A stretch of DNA of 64,000 bases, taken from contig NZ_JAVVQU010000002.1 of NCBI RefSeq assembly GCF_036655075.1, positions 87,648 through 151,647 on the forward strand. The letters run 5' to 3'. A program made the position numbers and the translations under genes. Shown piece after piece: positions 9,292-18,152 of the stretch. Positions within the stretch are counted from its first letter, which is position 1; each line of letters opens with the position of its first letter. The notes beneath the pieces are model-generated. The model did no database searches. It was not told the DNA's origin and saw only the letters and a list, made by a program, of their open reading frames with translations. This DNA is from Holtiella sp036655075. Lineage in GTDB: Bacteria; Bacillota; Clostridia; Lachnospirales; Cellulosilyticaceae.

Positions 9292-10488
9292 TTATTTATG
9301 AAGTAATCTTTTAGCATCTCTTGCAATCACAAGCTCTTCGTTTGTTGGTACTAATAACATACGAACTTTTGCATTTTCTGCTGATAAATCTCTTTCTACG
9401 CCACGGCATTTGTTTTTCTCAACATCGATTTCAACACCTAACCATGTAAGCATATTTGCTACTTCTTCTCTCATGATTGCATTGTTTTCGCCTAAACCAC
9501 CTGCGAAACAGATTGCATCTACACCATTCATAAGTGCAGCATATGCACCAATGTATGATACTAAACGATGTTGGAATGCATCCATTGTGAAACGAGACGC
9601 TTCATCACCTGCTACAACACCATCTTCGATTTCTCTAAAGTCACTACCCATTTCAGATAATGCAAGTACACCTGATTGTTTGTTAAGCATTGCATCAACT
9701 TCTTTAGCGCTCATGCCTTCTTTTTCCATTAAGAATGGAATGATAGCTGGATCGATATCCCCTGAACGTGTACCCATTACAAGACCTGCAAGTGGTGTGA
9801 ATCCCATTGATGTTTCAACAGATTCGCCATTTTTAACAGCACATACACTTGCACCATTACCTAAATGACATACAATGATTTTAGTTTCTTCAACTGGTTT
9901 GCCAAGCATCTCAGCTGCTTTTTGTGATACATATTTGTGTGATGTACCATGGAAACCGTATTTACGCACACCATGTTTTCTGTAGTATTCTTGTGGAATA
10001 GCATACATAAAAGCTTCTTTTGGCATTGTTTGGTGGAAAGCAGTATCAAATACAGCTACCATTGGTACGCCTGGCATAAGTTCTTCACATGCACGAATAC
10101 CTGTTAAGTTTGCTGGGTTATGAAGTGGTGCAAGATCACTACATGCTTCGATTGCTGCAACAACTTCGTCTGTAATAACTACAGAATCAGTGAATTTTTC
10201 TCCACCATGTACAATACGGTGACCTACTGCATTAATTTCATCAATTGAAGATACACATGCCGTTGGGCCTGCTGTAATCATCTCGATCATTTTTTCTAGT
10301 GCTTCTTTGTGAGTATGGAATTCACAAGCAAGTTTAACAGTATCTTGACCTTCTGTTGTATGTTTGATGAATGAACCATCAATACCGATTCTTTCACAGA
10401 TCCCGATTGCTAAAACACTTTCGTTTTCCATATTTAATACTTGATACTTAAGTGATGAACTACCACAGTTTACGACTAAAACGTTCAT
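9292..10488 (-). CDS. ackA: Acetate kinase
   Basis: AckA converts acetyl phosphate and ADP to acetate and ATP, the main substrate-level ATP step of many anaerobes. The 398 residues match family length. N-terminal NCGSSSLKYQ at 7-16 is the first phosphate-binding motif, followed by HRIVHGG, the signature KYGFHGTSHKYVS and the ATP-site segment CFAGGLGENN. It follows pta by 35 bases, so the two form an operon from the promoter at 11567-11595. Confidence 0.98.
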   Translation of the reverse strand: MNVLVVNCGSSSLKYQVLNMENESVLAIGICERIGIDGSFIKHTTEGQDTVKLACEFHTHKEALEKMIEMITAGPTACVSSIDEINAVGHRIVHGGEKFTDSVVITDEVVAAIEACSDLAPLHNPANLTGIRACEELMPGVPMVAVFDTAFHQTMPKEAFMYAIPQEYYRKHGVRKYGFHGTSHKYVSQKAAEMLGKPVEETKIIVCHLGNGASVCAVKNGESVETSMGFTPLAGLVMGTRSGDIDPAIIPFLMEKEGMSAKEVDAMLNKQSGVLALSEMGSDFREIEDGVVAGDEASRFTMDAFQHRLVSYIGAYAALMNGVDAICFAGGLGENNAIMREEVANMLTWLGVEIDVEKNKCRGVERDLSAENAKVRMLLVPTNEELVIARDAKRLLHK

Positions 10489-10523
10489 TGAACTCTCTCC
10501 TTAAAATTAAATAAATTTGTTAC

Positions 10524-11519
10524 TTAGTTATTTTGAGCTTGTACAGCTGTAACTGCTACAACACCAACGATGTCGTCTGCACTACAACCTCTTGATAAAT
10601 CATTTACAGGTTTAGCAATACCTTGTGTAATTGGGCCATATGCTTCTGCTTTTGCAAGACGTTGTACAAGTTTGTAACCGATATTACCTGCATCTAAATC
10701 TGGGAATACAAGGACATTTGCACGTCCAGCCACTTTACTTTCTGGCGCTTTTGCACTACCTACTTCTGGTACGATTGCAGCATCTAATTGAAGCTCGCCA
10801 TCTACTGTAAGCTCTGGATATTCCGCTTTTGCAATACGTGTTGCTTCTACTACTTTATCTACATCAGCATGTTTTGCACTGCCATATGTAGAGTGTGAAA
10901 GCATTGCAACAATAGGTTCTTCACCTACTAATTGTGAAAAGCTTTTTGCTGAACTATCTGCAATAGCTGCAAGTTCTTCTGCATTTGGATTTTGGTTAAG
11001 TCCACAGTCAGAGAATACAAAAATACCATTTGAGCCTAAATCGCAATTTGGAACATCCATAATGAAGAAGGCTGATACAAGTTTTGTATTTGGAGCTGTT
11101 TTTAAAATTTGAAGACATGGTCTAAGGACATTAGCTGTTGAGTTGACTGCACCAGCAACCATACCATCTGCTTTACCCATTTTAACCATCATTACACCTA
11201 AGAATAAGGAATCTTTGTTAAGAAGTTCGTTGGCTTTTTCAGTTGTCATACCTTTAGCACCACGAAGTTCTACTAATTTCTCAACATAAGTATCTAGCTC
11301 TTCAAAAGTTTGAGGATCTACAATTTGAGCTTTATCTAAATCTAAACCATTTGCTTTATCTAAAATTTCATCTTTGTTTCCGATAAGAATAAGATTTGCA
11401 ATTTCTTCTTTTAAGATAACATGTGCCGCATTAAGCGTACGCATATCTCCTGTTTCTGGTAAAACAATTGTTTTCTTGTCGCTTTTAGCACGTACTTTAA
11501 TTGAATCTAAAAAAGACAT
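10524..11519 (-). CDS. pta: Phosphate acetyltransferase
   Basis: Pta converts acetyl-CoA and phosphate to acetyl phosphate for AckA. The 331-residue protein is the short single-domain form. Family blocks visible include DGMVAGAVNSTANVLRP, SHSTYGSAKH and the C-terminal GPITQGIAKPVNDLSRG. It is first in the pta-ackA operon and divergent from tmcAL. A cytoplasmic enzyme, it also sets the acetyl phosphate pool. Confidence 0.97.
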   Translation of the reverse strand: MSFLDSIKVRAKSDKKTIVLPETGDMRTLNAAHVILKEEIANLILIGNKDEILDKANGLDLDKAQIVDPQTFEELDTYVEKLVELRGAKGMTTEKANELLNKDSLFLGVMMVKMGKADGMVAGAVNSTANVLRPCLQILKTAPNTKLVSAFFIMDVPNCDLGSNGIFVFSDCGLNQNPNAEELAAIADSSAKSFSQLVGEEPIVAMLSHSTYGSAKHADVDKVVEATRIAKAEYPELTVDGELQLDAAIVPEVGSAKAPESKVAGRANVLVFPDLDAGNIGYKLVQRLAKAEAYGPITQGIAKPVNDLSRGCSADDIVGVVAVTAVQAQNN

Positions 11520-11566
11520 TATAAAACCCCTTTCAAATTTTTCCTTTTATCCATTCCTCTTTTCAT

Positions 11567-11595
11567 ATTATATAAAATGTATCTCGTGTATACAA
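11567..11595 (-). promoter_or_regulatory. Promoter of pta-ackA
   Basis: Minus strand TTGTAT, 17-base spacer, perfect TATAAT, about 50 bases before the pta start. The -35 is a partial match; the -10 and spacing are good. Confidence 0.6.
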
Positions 11596-11699
11596 GAGTG
11601 AATTTGAAAAAATTCGTCTTTCTTGTAAGTTTAGTCTTTAATCTGACTATACTTTAAGCTAAAATAGAGCATACTTAATTCATGATTCCGGAGGTTTTT

Positions 11700-12941
11700 A
11701 TGCAAATTATTGGCATTGTTGTAGAATATAACCCTTTTCACAACGGACATTTTCATCAAATCGAACAAATACGTACAAAGTATCCAGAATGTGCAATCGT
11801 AGTGGTTATGAGCGGTCATTTTTCTCAAAGAGGCCTACCCTGCGTTTTAGATAAATATACGCGTGCTGAAATGGCACTTGCTTGTGGTGTAGACTTAGTC
11901 CTTGAACTTCCTACCGTGTATGCAACAGCTAGTGCGGAACGCTTTTCGGAAGCTGCCATTAACACCTTACATCTTTCAGGAATTGTAGATATCCTATCAT
12001 TTGGTAGTGAAACACCTGATTTAACCTTTATGAAACAACTGGCTTCCTTATTTGTAGAAGAGCCTCCTTTTGTTTCTTCTCGTATCCAAACTTATTTGCA
12101 AGAAGGTGAAAGCTACCCACGTGCAAGGCTACTGGGTATAAAGGATTACTTCACATCGTATACTAAAGATATAAAAAGTAGTGCACAGTTAGAAGTATTC
12201 CTTGCTCAACCTAATAATATTTTAAGTATTGAATATTTAAAAGCCTTACAACGTTTCAATACAACCATTGAGCCTTTTCCTATCCAAAGACAAGTAGCCG
12301 GCTACCACGATCTAACACTTAAAGGTTCTATCGCCTCTGCTACAGCCATTCGCCATCACTTAGCCCAAGGGAACGGCTTGCAAGCTGAACAAGCTATGCC
12401 ACTAGAGGCCTTTAGACGCTTTACACAAGCCACACCAAAGGCTTTCTCTCTAGATGACTATACCCAGTTGTTCCACTATAAAATAATTATGTCCAACCTG
12501 GAAAGTTTATATGCGGTATGGGACATTCCAAATAACTTATGTCGCTCTCTGTATCATGCAAGTCAGACACTTATGCCACTTTCTCAAATTGTAGAGCAAG
12601 TAACCTCAAAAACCTATACGCGTGCTACAGTCCAACGTGCTATCCTACGTATTCTCCTAGATGTTAAGCAAAAAGATTTAGAACAAATACAAGAAATAGG
12701 ATGGATTCCTTATATTCATGTCCTAGGCTGTAATAAGACCTCTACCCACTTGCTTTCTGAACTTAGTCAAAAAGCCAAAGTCCCCCTCTTGCTCAACGTA
12801 GGAAAAGACCAAGCAAAACTTACTCCACTAGGAGAGAAACTCTTTAAATACGAGTTACGTGCCAGCAAGCTCTATGGTCTGCTTACTCACGATACATCGA
12901 TTTTAAATAAAGACTTTACGTATCACCCTATACGTCGCTAA
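11700..12941 (+). CDS. tmcAL: tRNA(Met) cytidine acetate ligase TmcAL
   Basis: TmcAL (formerly YlbM/UPF0348) uses ATP and acetate to acetylate the wobble cytidine of elongator tRNA-Met. The N terminus GIVVEYNPFHNGHFHQI carries the nucleotidyltransferase HxGH motif. Later blocks such as MSGHFSQRGLP and SFGSETPD are family-typical. I chose the ATG at 11700 (413 residues) because GGAGG lies five bases upstream; an upstream ATG at 11682 has no site. It runs divergently from pta-ackA, which is apt because its substrate is acetate. A strong terminator follows. Confidence 0.95.
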   Translation: MQIIGIVVEYNPFHNGHFHQIEQIRTKYPECAIVVVMSGHFSQRGLPCVLDKYTRAEMALACGVDLVLELPTVYATASAERFSEAAINTLHLSGIVDILSFGSETPDLTFMKQLASLFVEEPPFVSSRIQTYLQEGESYPRARLLGIKDYFTSYTKDIKSSAQLEVFLAQPNNILSIEYLKALQRFNTTIEPFPIQRQVAGYHDLTLKGSIASATAIRHHLAQGNGLQAEQAMPLEAFRRFTQATPKAFSLDDYTQLFHYKIIMSNLESLYAVWDIPNNLCRSLYHASQTLMPLSQIVEQVTSKTYTRATVQRAILRILLDVKQKDLEQIQEIGWIPYIHVLGCNKTSTHLLSELSQKAKVPLLLNVGKDQAKLTPLGEKLFKYELRASKLYGLLTHDTSILNKDFTYHPIRR

Positions 12942-13005
12942 GTGCCTATTATAAAATCTATAAAGATCTACAAAAATAAAGCATGCGATTATACGCTACC
13001 AAGAA

Positions 13006-13048
13006 GAACACTCAAGCTTATGCAAAGTTTAGCTTGAGTGTTCTTTTA
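13006..13048 (+). terminator. Rho-independent terminator after tmcAL
   Basis: A perfect 13-bp inverted repeat (GAACACTCAAGCT and its complement) with a 12-base loop is followed by TTTTA. Confidence 0.85.
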
Positions 13049-13184
13049 TTCTTTGAAGTGCATAACACTTACTTATCTCCTAGAAAGATATAGCCTTGTC
13101 CTCTAAAAATGTTATTTTTCAGCCTACCTTCTCATAGAATAAAAAGAGCCTGTACAGGCTATGATTATCAAAAAGGAGATGCAT

Positions 13185-14270
13185 ATGATGCGCAAAATAC
13201 TCACCGCCTGTCTCATTCTTTTTCTCATTCTAGTGATGCTTATGGAACCTGGGGTATGTATAGAAGGTGCGACCTCTGGGCTTTTACTATGGTTTCAAAA
13301 AGTTTTACCCTCTCTACTTCCCTTTATTATTCTTATCAACTTACTGTGTTTCTTAGGTATTGTGTTTAAATGCAGTGCATTTTTAACCCCTATCACCAAG
13401 CATCTATTGCATCTTTCAGGTAGTGCTTTTCTTATCTTTGTACTTGGCCTCATTAGTGGCTATCCTATGGGGGCTAAATTGATTAAAAACTTACTAGAAT
13501 CAGGAGAAATAACTTTTGAGGAAGCTCAAAAGGCCCTTTGTTTTGCTTCAAACTGTGGTCCTCTCTTCATCATTGGCACCATTGGCACCCTCATGCTCGG
13601 ACAAACAGAGCTGGGGTACTTTCTCCTACTTGTCCACATCACTTCTGCTTTCATCATGCTTCTTTTAAGTCGCTTCTACCCTGTCACCTTAGCACCTAAA
13701 TCCACCAAGCAGATGGCTACGCCTTCTAAAATGAACTTTTCTCAAGCCTTTACTGCAAGTATTCAAAATGGTATGGATACCATTGTGTATGTTGGTGGCT
13801 ACATTATTTTCTTTTCTATGCTTATGAAATTGCTTGCTTGTGCACCCTTATACACGAAGTTGACTCAATTCCTCGGAACACTCTTACATATAGATCCTAT
13901 CCATATACATACTTTTCTTTTAAGTCTATTTGAATTTTCAAGTGGCAGTGCAGCACTTACTAGCGCACTTCCAAAGGGTCCCACACTCCTTGCCTTTCTA
14001 TCAGCTCTAGTAGCCTTTGGTGGTATTTGTGTTCTCTTTCAAACCCAGTATGTTCTGCAGGGCTCTGGCTTATCCATTAAGCCTTATATCTTAGCTAAAA
14101 GCCTACAATCTCTACTAGCCTTCTTACTTACCTTTGTCTTACTTCCTATATGGAACTATTTTTTCAATCTACTTCCTTTTACTTATTCTTTCTTATGGCC
14201 TATTCTTCTTGGTATAGCCATGGTTGCTATCATTCTCTTCTACAGAAATCTCTCTAAGTGTAATGCTTAA
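13185..14270 (+). CDS. ylbJ: Sporulation integral membrane protein YlbJ
   Basis: YlbJ is a polytopic membrane protein of the Gate/nucleoside-recognition family, needed in Bacillus for spore cortex formation. The 361 residues show an N-terminal helix, repeated hydrophobic segments and the family core: VLPSLLPFIILINLL, LISGYPMGAKL, CFASNCGPLFIIGTIG and FEFSSGSAAL. I chose the ATG at 13185 because AGGAG is six bases upstream; an upstream in-frame ATG at 13161 has none. A 14-bp perfect palindrome at 13147-13160 lies 24 bases upstream. The gene converges on the coaD operon at a shared terminator. Confidence 0.92.
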   Translation: MMRKILTACLILFLILVMLMEPGVCIEGATSGLLLWFQKVLPSLLPFIILINLLCFLGIVFKCSAFLTPITKHLLHLSGSAFLIFVLGLISGYPMGAKLIKNLLESGEITFEEAQKALCFASNCGPLFIIGTIGTLMLGQTELGYFLLLVHITSAFIMLLLSRFYPVTLAPKSTKQMATPSKMNFSQAFTASIQNGMDTIVYVGGYIIFFSMLMKLLACAPLYTKLTQFLGTLLHIDPIHIHTFLLSLFEFSSGSAALTSALPKGPTLLAFLSALVAFGGICVLFQTQYVLQGSGLSIKPYILAKSLQSLLAFLLTFVLLPIWNYFFNLLPFTYSFLWPILLGIAMVAIILFYRNLSKCNA

Positions 14271-14273
14271 AAC

Positions 14274-14317
14274 AAAAAAGTGACTGTTACGCCCTATGCG
14301 TAACAGTCACTTTTTTA
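14274..14317. terminator. Bidirectional terminator between ylbJ and the coiled-coil gene
   Basis: AAAAAAGTGACTGTTACGC and its full complement flank a 5-base loop. The stem has A and T runs on both sides and serves both converging genes. Confidence 0.9.
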
Positions 14318-14875
14318 TTCTTCTTCTCTATTTTCTTGAATTTGAATAGGTGCTGGATGAATCATATCTTTTAATTCTTGCCTGTGATCATAAAGAATGC
14401 GTAGTTCATTGGTAATATAGGCCTCGAAGTTTTGTGTTTCTTTATGGATAGATTCTAATGTACCTTTAAGTTGCTGCTCCGCAACTTTTACTGTCTCATT
14501 GGCATATTCTATTGAGCCAATACGAATATCTCGGGCATCTTTACGTGCATTTTCTAAAATCATTTGGGCACGTTCTTCTGCATATTTTGTTATTTCATGT
14601 TGCTCAATCATCTTGGCTAATGTTTCTTGGGCCTCTTGAACAATGAGTTGTGCCTCCCCTTGTGCTTCAGCTAAAATTTTATTACGTTCTTCAACAATCC
14701 ATACTGATTGTTGAATCTCATTAGGTAGTCTCAAACGCATATCTTTGATGCACTCTAAAAACTCATCACGATCAATAGATACTTTACTACTCATAAAACT
14801 CGATTTAGCTTCTTCTAATAAATCCTCCATTTGATTCAGCAAAGACATAATTTCTGCTTCTTTCGTATATTCCAC
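14315..14875 (-). CDS. Coiled-coil protein encoded after coaD, function unknown
   Basis: The 186-residue product is charged and almost entirely helical, with a predicted coiled coil from about 55 to 165 (runs rich in A, E, Q, R). There are no membrane segments and no catalytic motif. It resembles the V-ATPase subunit H/DivIVA-like helical proteins that clostridial genomes often encode in this spot, but I see no DivIVA N-terminal signature. It abuts coaD with no gap, so it is translationally coupled and last in the rsmD-coaD operon. A structural or membrane-organising role is only inference. Confidence 0.75.
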   Translation of the reverse strand: MEYTKEAEIMSLLNQMEDLLEEAKSSFMSSKVSIDRDEFLECIKDMRLRLPNEIQQSVWIVEERNKILAEAQGEAQLIVQEAQETLAKMIEQHEITKYAEERAQMILENARKDARDIRIGSIEYANETVKVAEQQLKGTLESIHKETQNFEAYITNELRILYDHRQELKDMIHPAPIQIQENREEE

Positions 14876-15367
14876 TTACTTTTCCTCCTTTGGGAATTTT
14901 CTCTCTAGCGTCCCTGCTACATACTCTGGAACAAGGTCTTGAAAACGCCCATTAAATCTTACAAGTTCACGAACAGAACTAGAACTTAAAAATGAATATT
15001 GGGCATTAGTTACTAAAAATAAAGTTTCAACACTTGGCAACAAACTTTTATTAATTTGTGCCATTTGCATCTCATACTCAAAATCTGTTACAGCACGTAA
15101 TCCACGAATGATAACATCTGCATCTTTAGCTTTAGCATAATCTACTAATAATCCTGAAAAAGTGTCTACTTTTACATTCGGAATATGAGAAATACTTTTT
15201 TCAATCATTTCCATACGTTCAGTGGTTGTAAACATCCCTTCTCCCTTATGCGGATTGGTTAAAACAGATACAAAGAGCAGATCAACTAGTTTCGCTCCCC
15301 TTTCAATAATATCCATATGTCCTTTAGTTATAGGGTCAAAACTCCCTGGGTAAACTCCTATTTTCAC
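14876..15367 (-). CDS. coaD: Phosphopantetheine adenylyltransferase
   Basis: CoaD makes dephospho-CoA from 4'-phosphopantetheine and ATP. The protein starts (V)KIGVYPGSFDPITKGH, with the TxGH nucleotidyltransferase motif, and has the second motif SFLSSSSVREL near residue 125. I chose GTG at 15367 (163 residues): GAAAGG is ten bases upstream and the family begins at this point. It starts one base after the rsmD stop. A longer upstream start would overlap rsmD. The rsmD-coaD pair is widely conserved. Confidence 0.95.
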   Translation of the reverse strand: MKIGVYPGSFDPITKGHMDIIERGAKLVDLLFVSVLTNPHKGEGMFTTTERMEMIEKSISHIPNVKVDTFSGLLVDYAKAKDADVIIRGLRAVTDFEYEMQMAQINKSLLPSVETLFLVTNAQYSFLSSSSVRELVRFNGRFQDLVPEYVAGTLERKFPKEEK

Positions 15368-15368
15368 G

Positions 15369-15920
15369 CTACTGTATCCTTTCAAAAAAGCTTAAAGTGG
15401 TTGTTTTATACGTTTTTTCTTTGATTAACTCAAAATTTTCAAATTGAAGTGGTGCTGGGGTTGTCCCTCTTTCTAAGATGACATACCCTTTTTCATTTAA
15501 CAAGTCATACGTTTGAATACATTGCATGACACGTTCAATACCATCTAATGCATAAGGTGGGTCCATAAAGATAATGTCAAATCTCTGATTTTTTTGATGT
15601 ATTCTTTGTAATGCTGTATATATATCTATATTATACACAATTGCATCATCTTGCAATCTTGTTTTTTCTAAATTTTTGGAAATACACTTCAAAGCATCTG
15701 CATAATGCTCGACTAAAACCGCTTGTTTGGCACCACGACTCAATGCCTCGATACCGATTGCACCACTTCCACTAAATAAATCAAGAAATGTACAGCCTGG
15801 TATATCAAAGCTAATCATGTTAAAAAGCGTTTCCTTAATGCGATCTACTGTAGGACGTGTATTCATACCTTCAGGTGCTTCTAATTTCGTTCCTCTGCTT
15901 TTTCCACTAATTACGCGCAC
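15369..15920 (-). CDS. rsmD: 16S rRNA (guanine966-N2)-methyltransferase RsmD
   Basis: RsmD methylates G966 of 16S rRNA. The 183 residues carry the SAM-binding loop FLDLFSGSGAIGIEALSRGA and the catalytic DPPY motif (IIFMDPPYALDG), plus the N-terminal RVISGKSRGTKL signature. Length is standard. It is first in the rsmD-coaD-coiled-coil unit, with recG 73 bases upstream on the same strand. Confidence 0.95.
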   Translation of the reverse strand: MRVISGKSRGTKLEAPEGMNTRPTVDRIKETLFNMISFDIPGCTFLDLFSGSGAIGIEALSRGAKQAVLVEHYADALKCISKNLEKTRLQDDAIVYNIDIYTALQRIHQKNQRFDIIFMDPPYALDGIERVMQCIQTYDLLNEKGYVILERGTTPAPLQFENFELIKEKTYKTTTLSFFERIQ

Positions 15921-15993
15921 ATTTTGTCTCCTTCACATTAAACTTCAAGGCGTATTATACCTTATATCCTAAATCTTGTCATCTCTTAATGAA

Positions 15994-18051
15994 CTATAAA
16001 GCTTTATGCATCTTTTCGCCCTCTGTATAGTGCATGAGTTTCACTTTCAGTGCTTGATGTCTTGGCTGACTTAAATCTGGGTCTTGCTTTAACAAATCAG
16101 CTGCTGCTTGTTGGGCTACCTTCAAAACTTTTGCATCTGTATACAGGTTGGCAATTTTCATTTCTGGCAAACCATGTTGCTTGGTCCCAAAGAAATCTCC
16201 AGGTCCTCGCAACTTCAAATCTGTATCTGCAATGACAAAGCCATCTGTGCTTTCTTCCATAATCTTAAGACGCTTTTTTGTTACTTTATTTTTCGAATCA
16301 CTTACTAGTACACAGTAAGATTGATGCTTACCACGCCCTACACGCCCTCTTAGCTGATGAAGCTGTGCAAGGCCAAAGCGTTCTGCATTTTCAATCATCA
16401 TTACCGTTGCATTAGGCACGTTCACACCTACTTCAACAACAGTTGTAGACACTAAAACATGAATGTCTCCTTTAGCAAAGGCCTCCATAACTTGATTCTT
16501 TTCTTTAGGTTTCATCTTCCCGTGCAAAATCCCCACTTCGAAATGTGGAAAAACTTGTTCTTTTAAATAGACTGCATATTCCGTAACACTTTTAAGTTCT
16601 GATTGTTTTTCATTTTCTTCCACCATCGGACAAATGATATAACATTGACGTCCCTCTCTAATATGGCGATCTATAAATTGATAAATACGTGCATGATAAG
16701 AAGAATCGACTGCATTCGTTTTAATAGGCTGACGTCCAGGTGGTAACTCATCTATAATAGAAATATCCATATCACCATATAAAATAAGTGCTAATGTTCT
16801 TGGAATCGGTGTAGCTGTCATAACAATGACATCTGGCGTCTCACCTTTTTCAGAAAGTTTAAGGCGCTGTCTTACACCAAAACGGTGTTGCTCATCTGTA
16901 ATCACTAAACCAAGTCTTGGTATTTCCACATTATCCTCGATTAATGCATGTGTTCCTACAATTAAATCAATTTGATTCTCTTTAAGGCCTGCTAAAAGCT
17001 CACGTTTTTCTTTAGCTGTTGTAGAACCTGTCAATAGTGCTACTTTCACATCAAAGTTCTGGAATACTTCTTCTAAAAACTCAAAATGTTGCTTAGCAAG
17101 TACTTCTGTAGGTGCCATGAGCGCACCTTGATAACCATTTTTAATGGCAATAAAAAGACTTGCTGCTGCAATAACTGTCTTACCAGACCCTACATCTCCT
17201 TGTACTAAGCGATTTCCTGCATAAGCACTCTTTAAATCTTTTGCAATTTCATTCATGACACGCTTTTGTGCACCTGTAAATTCAAATGGTAACGCTGCTA
17301 AAAAGTCTTTAAAACTCTCTGGCAAAGGCTTACTACATCCTTTTGTTCTGGCTAAGAAATCCGACTTAAGCACAAAAAGGCTTAACTGCAAGAAAAATAA
17401 TTCCTCAAACACTAAACGCTTTCTTGCTTCAAAAAAGTCTTCATCTTGACTTGGGAAATGGATATTCGTAAGAGCAAAGGTCTTACTCTTCAAATCATAC
17501 TGTGCTCTAAAGGTTTCAGGAAACGGGTCTTGTATTTCGGGAAGTACCAGACTCAGTGCCTGTTCAATAAGCTGTCTAATTACTTTTTGAGAAAGCTTTT
17601 GGGTTGTCGGGTAAATAGGTGTAATCTTTGCCGTCTTTCCACCACCCACTTCAACTTTCTCATACTCTGGACTTTCCATCTCGATACGATTATACTGCCT
17701 TTTAACTTTCCCATAGAAGTTGTAAGTCTCTCCCATAACAAAGTTATTTTTCATATAAGGTTGTCCATAAAATACGACATAAATACTTCCCGTATCATCC
17801 TTTACTCGGAACTTTACAATAATTTTGTAACCCTTTTTCATAATCTCTGGCTTTGAGGCAACTGTCACAACAATATTATTATCTTCTTCCATCACCATTT
17901 CAGCAATTTTAGTAATCTGTCTACGGTCTTCATACTCTCTGGGATAGTGTTCGACTAAGTCTTCTATTAACTCTATGCCAATTTTGTTGAATTTTTTTAT
18001 AGTTTGTTCGCCTACCCCTTTTAAATCCATAATAGAATCTGTCAGAAACAT
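15994..18051 (-). CDS. recG: ATP-dependent DNA helicase RecG
   Basis: RecG remodels stalled forks and Holliday junctions. The protein has an N-terminal wedge/OB-fold domain (about 50-230), then Walker A GDVGSGKT, the DEQH box (VITDEQHRFGVRQR), TATPIPRTLAL and the helicase C motif HQLRGRVGRG, ending in the RecG TRG region. I chose ATG at 18051 (685 residues) with AAAGGAG seven bases upstream; a longer in-frame start lacks one. A terminator separates it from fakA. Confidence 0.96.
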   Translation of the reverse strand: MFLTDSIMDLKGVGEQTIKKFNKIGIELIEDLVEHYPREYEDRRQITKIAEMVMEEDNNIVVTVASKPEIMKKGYKIIVKFRVKDDTGSIYVVFYGQPYMKNNFVMGETYNFYGKVKRQYNRIEMESPEYEKVEVGGGKTAKITPIYPTTQKLSQKVIRQLIEQALSLVLPEIQDPFPETFRAQYDLKSKTFALTNIHFPSQDEDFFEARKRLVFEELFFLQLSLFVLKSDFLARTKGCSKPLPESFKDFLAALPFEFTGAQKRVMNEIAKDLKSAYAGNRLVQGDVGSGKTVIAAASLFIAIKNGYQGALMAPTEVLAKQHFEFLEEVFQNFDVKVALLTGSTTAKEKRELLAGLKENQIDLIVGTHALIEDNVEIPRLGLVITDEQHRFGVRQRLKLSEKGETPDVIVMTATPIPRTLALILYGDMDISIIDELPPGRQPIKTNAVDSSYHARIYQFIDRHIREGRQCYIICPMVEENEKQSELKSVTEYAVYLKEQVFPHFEVGILHGKMKPKEKNQVMEAFAKGDIHVLVSTTVVEVGVNVPNATVMMIENAERFGLAQLHQLRGRVGRGKHQSYCVLVSDSKNKVTKKRLKIMEESTDGFVIADTDLKLRGPGDFFGTKQHGLPEMKIANLYTDAKVLKVAQQAAADLLKQDPDLSQPRHQALKVKLMHYTEGEKMHKAL

Positions 18052-18093
18052 TTTTTCACTCCTTTCTTTTATGTCAAGAACGTGACATATATG

Positions 18094-18140
18094 AAAAAGA
18101 GCCATCACAAAAAAACTTACGTTTGTTTTGCGACAGCCCC
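18094..18140 (-). terminator. Terminator after fakA
   Basis: Minus strand GGGCTGTCGCAAAA pairs, with several G-U pairs, to TTTTGTGATGGCTC across an 11-12 base loop, then TTTTT follows. Confidence 0.65.
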
Positions 18141-18152
18141 TTTAAGTTCAAA

